64,000 nucleotides of DNA from Flavobacterium beibuense F44-8 (GTDB lineage Bacteria; Bacteroidota; Bacteroidia; Flavobacteriales; Flavobacteriaceae): positions 62,001-126,000 of the forward strand of contig NZ_JRLV01000007.1 in the NCBI RefSeq assembly GCF_000769915.1, given 5' to 3'. Shown piece after piece: positions 46,298 through 53,073 of this stretch. Position 1 is the stretch's first letter, and each line of letters begins with the position of its first letter. The position numbers and the translations under genes were made by a program. Below the pieces are notes generated by a model. That model was not told where the DNA came from. It did no database searches and saw nothing but the letters and a program-made list of their open reading frames with translations.

Positions 46298-46744
46298 ATG
46301 AACGACCTTATTAACGAAGAGGAATTTATAAAACCTGAAAAGGACAACCCGTGGAAGTGGTTTTTGCTATTTTATGGGATTGTTATTGGGTATTTGCTTT
46401 GTAAGTTTTTGTTTAAAGCAATACTAAAGGAAAACAGTACCTATGTATATCCGCTTTTTGCAATAACAGATTTTGCCCTGCCTTTTGTAATGATATTTAC
46501 AAAAAAGAAAAACATATATTTACCCTACAAAAACATTATAGTAGCAGTAACAGGTGTCTATGTAATATATCTGTTAGTACAGCTTATACAAATTTACTTA
46601 AGTATTACCAACCCGTTAATCCCTAAAGACCTGTATTATTACATGGCAAAAAACTGTGTTATTAATCAATCCATTTTATTAGGAATAACTCTTATTATTA
46701 TTACACCTATTATCATATTTAAACGAAGAAAAAACTCAACTTAA
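46298..46744 (+). CDS. Small four-helix membrane protein, paralogue 3 of 3
   Basis: 148 residues, four hydrophobic stretches, basic end KRRKNS. The N-terminus NDLINEEEFIKPEKDNPWKWF is nearly the same as in paralogue 1, and both have a TKKKN/GKKKT loop after helix 2. It begins 7 bases after paralogue 2. The last gene of the A+T-rich island; rlmH follows with its own promoter. Confidence 0.75.
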   Translation: MNDLINEEEFIKPEKDNPWKWFLLFYGIVIGYLLCKFLFKAILKENSTYVYPLFAITDFALPFVMIFTKKKNIYLPYKNIIVAVTGVYVIYLLVQLIQIYLSITNPLIPKDLYYYMAKNCVINQSILLGITLIIITPIIIFKRRKNST

Positions 46745-46775
46745 AAGTTTTTTCATCTAAATAACCGCTTCCTTT

Positions 46776-46791
46776 TAACTTTGTATCTTTG
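46776..46791 (+). promoter_or_regulatory. Tandem -7 elements for rlmH
   Basis: Two adjoining matches to TANNTTTG: TAACTTTG (46776-46783) and TATCTTTG (46784-46791), 19 bases before the rlmH ATG from the second. Neither has TTG at the 19-base distance. Confidence 0.55.
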
Positions 46792-46810
46792 CTGTTTTAA
46801 GCAATACCCT

Positions 46811-47284
46811 ATGAACATTAAGCTACTCGCTATAGGCAAAACCGATAACAAATCCCTGCAAACCCTTATAGACGATTACACTAAGAGATTATCGTTTTAT
46901 GTAAAGTTTGACCTGGAAATTATCCCCGATATTAAAAACGTAAAAAACCTGAGCGAGGCACAGCAAAAGGAAAAAGAGGGCGAACTTATACTATCTAAAC
47001 TTTCGGCTACCGATCAGCTTATATTACTGGACGAAAACGGAAAGACCTTTACCAGTATGAAGTTTGCCGACGAACTACAAAAGAAAATGAATTCGGGCAT
47101 TAAGACTTTAGTATATGTTATTGGCGGACCTTATGGTTTTTCAGATGCCGTTTACAGTAAGGCTCAGGGTAAGGTATCGCTATCGTCAATGACATTTAGC
47201 CATCAAATGGTACGCCTTTTCTTTATAGAACAACTGTACCGAGGCTTTACTATTTTAAGGAATGAACCTTATCATCATCAATAG
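46811..47284 (+). CDS. rlmH: 23S rRNA pseudouridine-1915 N3-methyltransferase RlmH
   Basis: 157 residues, the usual size, from ATG 46811; an upstream in-frame start (46781) lies within the promoter. It methylates pseudouridine 1915 in helix 69 of 23S rRNA in the assembled ribosome. The SPOUT-fold motifs are present: ATDQLILLDENGKTFTSMKFA (partly quoted), YVIGGPYGFSDAVYSKA with the SAM knot, and the C-terminal LSSMTFSHQMVRLFFIEQLYRGFTILRNEPYHHQ (partly quoted). Confidence 0.97.
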   Translation: MNIKLLAIGKTDNKSLQTLIDDYTKRLSFYVKFDLEIIPDIKNVKNLSEAQQKEKEGELILSKLSATDQLILLDENGKTFTSMKFADELQKKMNSGIKTLVYVIGGPYGFSDAVYSKAQGKVSLSSMTFSHQMVRLFFIEQLYRGFTILRNEPYHHQ

Positions 47285-47345
47285 GTTACGGGTTATTTGT
47301 TTCGGGTTACGTGTAAACTAGGAACTCGAAACCTGTAACTGTGAA
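47285..47345. repeat. Degenerate GTTTCGGGTTAC-type repeat running into folP
   Basis: Between the convergent rlmH and folP genes stand imperfect copies of a unit like GGTTACGGGTTA / TCGGGTTACGTG, then its complement-like CTCGAAACCTGTAACTG. On the folP strand this reads as CAGTTACAGGTTTCGAGTT and encodes the last residues of FolP, QLQVSSS. Confidence 0.5.
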
Positions 47346-48151
47346 TACATCTTAACCACCTCCACTGCTTCTTTCACATCGTGTACCCTTAAAATGTTAG
47401 CACCTTTTGTTAGTGCAACCATGTTTAGTGCTGTAGTTCCGTTTAAGGCTTCCTGCGGAGTGATACCAAGCAGTTTGTATATCATGGACTTTCGGGACAA
47501 TCCTGCCAATATAGGCAGCTCGGTCATTTTAAACAGTTCCATTTTATTAAGTACTTCGTAGTTTTGCTGTAGTGTTTTGGCAAAACCAAATCCGGGATCT
47601 ATCACTATATCATCAATACCATAACTACGGGCTTCGGCTACCTTTTGGGAAAAATACAACAGCATTTCCTTTATAATATCATCATAGTCGGTTAGCTTAA
47701 CCATATCCTGCGGAGTACCGCGCATGTGCATCATTATGTAAGGTACTTTTAGTTCGCCTACCGTTTGTATCATTTTATCGTCCAGAGTACCGGCTGCAAT
47801 ATCATTTACAATAGCAGCACCAGCCTCAACTGCCGCTTTGGCAACCTTAGCCCTAAAGGTATCTACCGAGATTACCGCCTCCGGAAAATGCTTTAAAACC
47901 AGCTCCACAGCAGGTACCATGCGTGCCAGTTCTTCCTCCTCACTTACAAAGTCGGCATTAGGTTTAGTGGAATATGCCCCTATGTCAATAAAATCGGCAC
48001 CTTCATTCAAAATACGTTCAGCCTGTCGGGTAAACTCGGTTTCGGCTTTATACTTCCCTCCGTCAAAAAACGAATCAGGTGTACAGTTTAAAATCCCCAT
48101 AACTTTGGGCTGTGTCAAATCTATTAGCCTGCCTTTGCAATTGATGGTCAT
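47318..48151 (-). CDS. folP: Dihydropteroate synthase
   Basis: 277 residues, typical length. FolP joins p-aminobenzoate to hydroxymethyldihydropterin diphosphate in folate synthesis and is the sulfonamide target. Motifs: MGILNCTPDSFFDGGKY, FIDIGAYSTKPNA, the ISVDTFRAKVAKAAVEAGA strand, NDIAAGTLDD, and IVIDPGFGFAKTLQQNYEVL followed by AGLSRKSMI. The last six or seven residues (QLQVSSS) come from the degenerate intergenic repeat and are not conserved in the family. Confidence 0.96.
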   Translation of the reverse strand: MTINCKGRLIDLTQPKVMGILNCTPDSFFDGGKYKAETEFTRQAERILNEGADFIDIGAYSTKPNADFVSEEEELARMVPAVELVLKHFPEAVISVDTFRAKVAKAAVEAGAAIVNDIAAGTLDDKMIQTVGELKVPYIMMHMRGTPQDMVKLTDYDDIIKEMLLYFSQKVAEARSYGIDDIVIDPGFGFAKTLQQNYEVLNKMELFKMTELPILAGLSRKSMIYKLLGITPQEALNGTTALNMVALTKGANILRVHDVKEAVEVVKMYSQLQVSSS

Positions 48152-48179
48152 ATTTACATGGTATTATTAAAAAAGCACC

Positions 48180-48210
48180 TTTGGGAGTTGGGGGCTTTTT
48201 AGTACATTTG
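48180..48210 (+). promoter_or_regulatory. Promoter of the DUF1599 gene
   Basis: TTTG (48180-48183), 19 bases, then TACATTTG (48203-48210), 28 bases before ATG 48239. Full Bacteroidota consensus. Confidence 0.7.
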
Positions 48211-48238
48211 AAAAAATTTCAAGCAAATATACACCGAA

Positions 48239-48781
48239 ATGAGGAATACTTCTCAGGAATACGACAACGTAATTGCCCACTGCAGGCAACTGTACATAAA
48301 CAAAATGAAGGATTATGGCAGCGCATGGCGCATTTTACGTCTGCCTTCACTTACCGACCAGATTTTTATTAAGGCACAACGCATCAGAAGCCTTCAGGAA
48401 AATGAAACCCGCAAGATAAACGAAGGTGAAGCCTCTGAATTTATTGGGATTATCAACTATTCCATCATGGCACTTATTCAAATTGACCTTGGTATTGCCG
48501 AACAGCCCGATCTTGATGTAGATGCAGCTACCAGGCTATATGACGAAAAGGTAGCCCTTACCAAAGAACTGATGGAAGCCAAAAATCATGACTATGGTGA
48601 GGCTTGGCGTGATATGAGGGTAAGCTCCCTAACCGACCTTATTTTACAAAAGGTACTTCGTGTAAAGCAAATTGAAGACAATAAAGGAAAAACCTTAGTA
48701 TCTGAAGGGATAGACGCTAATTATCAGGACATGATAAACTATTCGGTTTTTGCCTTAATCCACATGAAAGCACACCAATAA
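48239..48781 (+). CDS. DUF1599 protein with tandem duplicated domain
   Basis: 180 residues made of two copies of one module. Copy 1 (about 17-83) reads NKMKDYGSAWRILRLPSLTDQI, IKAQRIRSLQE and IINYSIMALIQI; copy 2 (about 115-177) reads KNHDYGEAWRDMRVSSLTDLI, QKVLRVKQIED and MINYSVFALIHM. The conserved DYG.AWR..R..SLTD core suggests a ligand or nucleotide site, repeated twice per chain. DUF1599 has no proven function that I know. Start ATG 48239 is preceded by a full promoter. Divergent from folP, a pairing I recall as common in Flavobacteria. Confidence 0.88.
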   Translation: MRNTSQEYDNVIAHCRQLYINKMKDYGSAWRILRLPSLTDQIFIKAQRIRSLQENETRKINEGEASEFIGIINYSIMALIQIDLGIAEQPDLDVDAATRLYDEKVALTKELMEAKNHDYGEAWRDMRVSSLTDLILQKVLRVKQIEDNKGKTLVSEGIDANYQDMINYSVFALIHMKAHQ

Positions 48782-48814
48782 CAACTCATTAACAAATAGA
48801 AGGAACATATCTTT

Positions 48815-48822
48815 TATTTTTG
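48815..48822 (+). promoter_or_regulatory. -7 promoter element for the BT_3928-family gene
   Basis: TATTTTTG fits TANNTTTG and lies 22 bases before ATG 48845. No clear -33 box. Confidence 0.4.
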
Positions 48823-48844
48823 AGGAAAACTATACCATACTATC

Positions 48845-49945
48845 ATGAAAATACTTACACACATTTGCAGGGTACTCGTAGGAGTCTTATTTATCATATC
48901 GGGACTTATTAAGTTAAACGACCCTATGGGGTTCTCCTTTAAACTGGAAGAATACTTTGGTGCCGGTGTACTTAACATTGAATTTCTTATTCCGTTTGCT
49001 CTGGCCATTGCTGTGTTTGTCGTGATATTTGAAGTCCTTTTGGGCGTAATGCTCTTAGTTGGTTTTAAATCACGTTTTACCACGTGGAGCCTGCTGCTCA
49101 TGATAGTGTTTTTTACCTTCCTTACTTTCTACTCGGCTTACTTTAATAAAGTGACCGACTGCGGGTGTTTTGGCGATGCATTAAAGCTTACCCCTTGGCA
49201 ATCGTTCACTAAAGATGTAGTACTACTCGTACTGATAATAATACTGTTTTTCAACAAAAACCTTATTAAACCTATAACTAAGCCTGAAGTAATCAATACT
49301 GTAGTGCTTGCCAGTTTTGTATTTTGCGGATGGTTTGGTTACTATGTACTTAACCACCTGCCTGTAAAAGATTTCAGGGCTTATAAAGTAGGAACCAACA
49401 TACAAAAGGGTATGGAAGTACCTGAAGGTGCTCCTAAGTCGGAATACGAAATGGTATTTGTTTATAAAGTAAACGGTGTTGATACCGAGTTTACCGATAA
49501 AGAACTGGATAAAATTCCTGCTGATGCCGAGTTTGTAGACCGTATGGATAAACTTGTAAAAGAAGGTTATGTTCCGCCAATTCACGATTTCTCTCTTGAA
49601 AGAGACGGTGTAGACCATACTGCCGAGTTACTGGAAGATCCTAAAGTAATACTTATTATTTCATACAACCTTGATAAAGCAAGTGACGACGGACTTGCAG
49701 AGCTGAATGACTTTGCTAAAAAAGCAGGTGAAAGAGGTTACAAAGTAGTAGGTGCAACCGCATCTGACGAAACAGTTATTGCTAACAAAACAGCTAACTT
49801 TAATCTTAATTTCGATTATATGTTTTGTGATGCCACGGCTCTTAAAACCATTATCAGGGCTAATCCGGGTATAGTGGTACTAAACTATGGTACTATAGTG
49901 CAAAAAGCACACTGGAATGATATTGACGAAGTTTCACTACCATAA
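48845..49945 (+). CDS. BT_3928 family protein: DoxX/MauE-type membrane domain plus thioredoxin-like tail
   Basis: 366 residues. The first 145 form four helices of a DoxX/MauE-type quinone- or redox-linked membrane domain, starting HICRVLVGVLFIISGLIKLNDP and carrying the CGCFGD motif after helix 3, typical of MauE. A fifth helix (about 155-172) is followed by about 190 periplasmic residues ending in a thioredoxin-like fold (KVILIISYNLDKASDDGLAELN) without a CxxC. A role in thiol-disulfide or electron transfer in the envelope is inferred. First of a co-directional run to tpiA. Confidence 0.85.
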   Translation: MKILTHICRVLVGVLFIISGLIKLNDPMGFSFKLEEYFGAGVLNIEFLIPFALAIAVFVVIFEVLLGVMLLVGFKSRFTTWSLLLMIVFFTFLTFYSAYFNKVTDCGCFGDALKLTPWQSFTKDVVLLVLIIILFFNKNLIKPITKPEVINTVVLASFVFCGWFGYYVLNHLPVKDFRAYKVGTNIQKGMEVPEGAPKSEYEMVFVYKVNGVDTEFTDKELDKIPADAEFVDRMDKLVKEGYVPPIHDFSLERDGVDHTAELLEDPKVILIISYNLDKASDDGLAELNDFAKKAGERGYKVVGATASDETVIANKTANFNLNFDYMFCDATALKTIIRANPGIVVLNYGTIVQKAHWNDIDEVSLP

Positions 49946-49957
49946 TACCACAATACT

Positions 49958-50173
49958 ATGTCAAACCCTAAAAAACCCAATACTTTAAAACCATTTTTAG
50001 GTATTGCTTTCTTTTACTTTTTGGGTTTCATGTTAACCCGTAAAGGATCGACAGATACTACCATGGGTACTGTAATGATGGTCCTCGGATGGTTGTTGCT
50101 TGTACTCTCTATGGTACTTGCCATAATTTTTATTTTCAGGGTTTTTAAAGATGCTTTTAATAAAAAGAAATGA
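49958..50173 (+). CDS. Small two-helix membrane protein
   Basis: 71 residues: polar, Pro/Lys-rich start (SNPKKPNTLKP), two membrane helices and a basic end (NKKK). I recognise no family. It begins 12 bases after the BT_3928 gene and its stop overlaps the next start by 4 bases (ATGA), so it is translated in the same run. Confidence 0.7.
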   Translation: MSNPKKPNTLKPFLGIAFFYFLGFMLTRKGSTDTTMGTVMMVLGWLLLVLSMVLAIIFIFRVFKDAFNKKK

Positions 50174-50382
50174 AATTTGAGATGAAAATATTTAAATCAT
50201 ATCTGAGTTTTTTACCACTTTGTCTCGGCTTGTATCACCTATTTATAGCAAAGCATGATTTAAGCACATACAATGGGGTGTTCATGGTAATAATAGGACT
50301 GTTCCTTACAATAAATTACGGATATAATTTTTCAAAATGGCTTTACTCAAAACTTTACCCAATAATTAACAAAAATAATTGA
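50170..50382 (+). CDS. Small two-helix membrane protein
   Basis: 70 residues with two hydrophobic stretches (about 9-27 and 37-52) around a short loop (KHDLSTYNG). Its ATG overlaps the preceding stop, and its stop overlaps the TTG start of the permease (TTGA), so all three are translationally coupled. An internal ATG at 50182 is an alternative start. No family recognised. Confidence 0.65.
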   Translation: MKFEMKIFKSYLSFLPLCLGLYHLFIAKHDLSTYNGVFMVIIGLFLTINYGYNFSKWLYSKLYPIINKNN

Positions 50383-51455
50383 TAAAATACCTTCTATATA
50401 AAACAGGATATGCACTGTTAACCCTTTTTGGGGTGGTTACAGTGATATTCTTTTTGTTTACGGTATTACCCGGCGATCCTGCCCGCATGATGCTGGACCA
50501 AAATGAAAACAGCGAGCAGCTTGCCATTATCAAAAAGAAGTACGGGTTTGACCAGCCTGTTTCTACGCAGTACCTGTATTATTTGAATGACCTGTCCATA
50601 CTGTCATTTCACAGTACAAACCCAAAAGATTACACTTACCTTACAGAAGGAAAATACAATGCTGCCAAACTATTTACCATAGGTAATACCACTACCGTAC
50701 TGAAAACACCCTACTTAAGGGAAAGTTTCCAGAAAAACGGGAAAAAGGTAACTCAGGTTATAGGCGATACATTACCTAATACCGTAGTACTGGCAACTTC
50801 TGCCATTATTATTGCCATAATAATAGGGATAATACTGGGTATACTCTCTGCTCTTTACAAAGACACCTGGATAGACAGGCTTATTGCCCTTGTAAGCACA
50901 CTGGGTATGAGCGTACCTTCCTTCTTTGCAGCTATATTATTTGCCTGGGTATTTGGTTTCCTGTTACATAAATACACCCATTTAGACATGACCGGTAGCC
51001 TTTATGAGATAGATGACTTTGGCGAAGGCAAATACATAAAATGGAAAAACCTTATTCTCCCTGCCATAGTTTTGGGTATACGTCCGCTTGCCGTGGTAAT
51101 ACAGCTTATGCGAAACTCACTTCTTGAAGTTTTCAGTCAGGATTATATCCGTACGGCAAGGGCAAAAGGATTAAGCGAAATACGTATTATAAGGAAACAC
51201 GCGCTTAAAAACGCGCTAAATCCGGTAGTCACGGCTATTTCAGGATGGTTTGCCTCCATGCTTGCCGGAGCCGTTTTTGTGGAGTACATTTTCGGATGGA
51301 ACGGATTGGGTAAGGAAGTTGTAGAAGCCTTAAACACACTCGATCTTCCGGTTATAATGGGATCGGTACTGGTAATTGCAGCTACTTTTGTTGTTATCAA
51401 TATCCTTGTCGATATTATTTATGCCTACCTTGATCCAAGAATACGATTAAGTTAG
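50379..51455 (+). CDS. Orphan OppB/DppB-type ABC transporter permease
   Basis: 358-residue inner-membrane permease of the peptide/nickel transporter family. It starts TTG 50379 (IKYLLYKTGYALLTLFGVV, FTVLPGDPARMML). The coupling-loop EAA motif is RAKGLSEIRIIRKHALKNALNPV. The periplasmic segment after helix 1 is unusually long (about 100 residues, including STNPKDYTYLTEGKYNAAKLF). No DppC, ATPase or binding protein genes are nearby, so partners must be encoded elsewhere. It is co-directional with genes for redox and central metabolism. Confidence 0.88.
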   Translation: MIKYLLYKTGYALLTLFGVVTVIFFLFTVLPGDPARMMLDQNENSEQLAIIKKKYGFDQPVSTQYLYYLNDLSILSFHSTNPKDYTYLTEGKYNAAKLFTIGNTTTVLKTPYLRESFQKNGKKVTQVIGDTLPNTVVLATSAIIIAIIIGIILGILSALYKDTWIDRLIALVSTLGMSVPSFFAAILFAWVFGFLLHKYTHLDMTGSLYEIDDFGEGKYIKWKNLILPAIVLGIRPLAVVIQLMRNSLLEVFSQDYIRTARAKGLSEIRIIRKHALKNALNPVVTAISGWFASMLAGAVFVEYIFGWNGLGKEVVEALNTLDLPVIMGSVLVIAATFVVINILVDIIYAYLDPRIRLS

Positions 51456-51553
51456 GGCTAACTCCCTTTTTACGAAAACGATATAATAGTTTTTCCTGCT
51501 TAAATCCTTCCAAATATTTCATTTTTAAACGATATTTGTTCGGTCAGTTATTG

Positions 51554-51561
51554 TAAATTTG
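51554..51561 (+). promoter_or_regulatory. -7 promoter element for the TlpA-like gene
   Basis: TAAATTTG, 20 bases before ATG 51582. A TTTG at 51536-51539 is only 14 bases upstream, shorter than usual. Confidence 0.45.
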
Positions 51562-51581
51562 TTACTCTTAACAACAAAAAA

Positions 51582-52082
51582 ATGAAAAAACTACTGATAT
51601 TACCAGTGTTTTTATTCGGACTTTTTTCATGTGCGCAAAATACGCCTACAAGCTTTAGTGAAGAGGCATTGAGCGACAACATGAAATCGACCGATGGTAC
51701 AGAAGTTACCTTTAAGCAGATACTGGAAAAACATAAGGGAAAAACCATAGTAATAGACATTTGGGCATCATGGTGCCCTGACTGTATTAAAGGGATGCCA
51801 AAGGTACACGACCTGCAAAAGCAGTTCCCGGATGTTACATACCTTTTCCTATCGTATGACAGAACTGAGGAAGCCTGGTTAAAAGGCATTGAGAAATACA
51901 ATGTACAGGGAGACAACTACCTTATTGGTTCAAAATGGAAAGGCGGCGCTTTTAGCGAGTCGGTTAAACTGGACTGGATTCCGCGTTACATGGTGGTAGA
52001 CAAAAAAGGGAACATAACACTTTTCAGGGCTATTGAAGCCGATGACGAAAAACTTATATCGATATTAAAACAACTGAAATAA
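51582..52082 (+). CDS. TlpA-family thioredoxin-like lipoprotein
   Basis: 166 residues. The signal peptide ends with a lipobox (LFSC). The redox active site is WASWCPDCIKGMPK, with the CxxC pair CPDC, in a TlpA/ResA-type fold (TIVIDIWASWC, WIPRYMVVDKKGNITLFRA). It should reduce or exchange disulfides in the periplasm. It ends one base into the tpiA start (TAATG). Confidence 0.92.
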   Translation: MKKLLILPVFLFGLFSCAQNTPTSFSEEALSDNMKSTDGTEVTFKQILEKHKGKTIVIDIWASWCPDCIKGMPKVHDLQKQFPDVTYLFLSYDRTEEAWLKGIEKYNVQGDNYLIGSKWKGGAFSESVKLDWIPRYMVVDKKGNITLFRAIEADDEKLISILKQLK

Positions 52083-52834
52083 TGAGAAAAAAAATAGTTG
52101 CAGGTAACTGGAAAATGAATAATGACAGCCAGCAAACCCAAGCTTTGCTAAGCGACATTTTAAACAAAAGACCACAAGATACGGCTACTAAGATTGTAGT
52201 AGCGCCAACATTTGTAAACCTGCAAAGTGCTGTAATACAAACTAAAGGCAGTAATGTAATTGTAGCAGCACAAAATATGCACCAGGCAGAAAGCGGTGCT
52301 TTTACAGGTGAGATTTCTGTAGGTATGCTAAAAGGTATTGATGTAAACACTGTTATTTTAGGTCACTCTGAAAGAAGGGCTTACTTTGGTGAAACCAACA
52401 GTATACTAGCCGAAAAAGTAAACACAGCTTTAAAACATAACCTTACTATCATTTTCTGTTTTGGTGAAGAACTTGCCGACAGACAAAGCGGAAACCATTT
52501 TAATGTGGTAGAAAGCCAGTTAAGAGAAGGTTTATTCCATATTGGTGAAAGTCAGTGGACTAATGTTGTATTGGCTTATGAGCCGGTATGGGCTATTGGT
52601 ACAGGTGAAACTGCTTCACCGGAGCAGGCGCAGGAAATGCACAACTTCATCAGGACGCTTATCAAAGAAAACGTAAGTGCCGATGTATCTGAACATACTT
52701 CTATCCTTTACGGAGGAAGCGTAAAGCCGGACAACGCTCAGGAGATTTTCTCTAAGCCTGATGTTGACGGCGGACTTATAGGTGGTGCAGCGCTTAAAGC
52801 TGACGACTTCCTTGCTATAGTAAACGCTATCTAA
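52082..52834 (+). CDS. tpiA: Triosephosphate isomerase
   Basis: 250 residues, standard length. It interconverts dihydroxyacetone phosphate and glyceraldehyde 3-phosphate. Catalytic Lys is in VAGNWKMNN, His in ILGHSERR, Glu in AYEPVWAIGTGE; the phosphate loops YGGSVKPDN and DGGLIGGAAL are intact. Its start overlaps the TlpA-like stop, and it ends at a strong terminator. Confidence 0.98.
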   Translation: MRKKIVAGNWKMNNDSQQTQALLSDILNKRPQDTATKIVVAPTFVNLQSAVIQTKGSNVIVAAQNMHQAESGAFTGEISVGMLKGIDVNTVILGHSERRAYFGETNSILAEKVNTALKHNLTIIFCFGEELADRQSGNHFNVVESQLREGLFHIGESQWTNVVLAYEPVWAIGTGETASPEQAQEMHNFIRTLIKENVSADVSEHTSILYGGSVKPDNAQEIFSKPDVDGGLIGGAALKADDFLAIVNAI

Positions 52835-52863
52835 TATTATAATAAACACAACAAACATGTTTG

Positions 52864-52894
52864 AAAAGCGGTAACAATTGTTACCGCTTTTTTA
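52864..52894 (+). terminator. Intrinsic terminator after tpiA
   Basis: A perfect 14-base palindrome half (52864-52877 with 52878-52891, core GCGGTAACAA/TTGTTACCGC) followed by a T-run. It ends the tpiA transcript. Confidence 0.9.
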
Positions 52895-53073
52895 TTAAAA
52901 ACTACAATCAAAACACTACCAATTAACTTTTACATTACCTTGTTTACATAAAATTTACCATTTATAAACACTACAACGATATAACTTAATGTTAGGTTGT
53001 TCCGCAATTAATGGTAAAGTAAAAACTGACATAGATTTTTGCACGTGATAACAAACCACCAGAAAAAAATCGT

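Noticed and set aside
48169..48200. AAAAAGC...GCTTTTT hairpin as a terminator
   Set aside because: The stem is short with a large G-rich loop and it lies between two divergent start codons, where no terminator is expected; it overlaps the DUF1599 promoter.
53038..53060. TAGATTTTTG before the anchor I gene as a promoter
   Set aside because: It has two extra bases compared with TANNTTTG and no TTG upstream; not strong enough to list.
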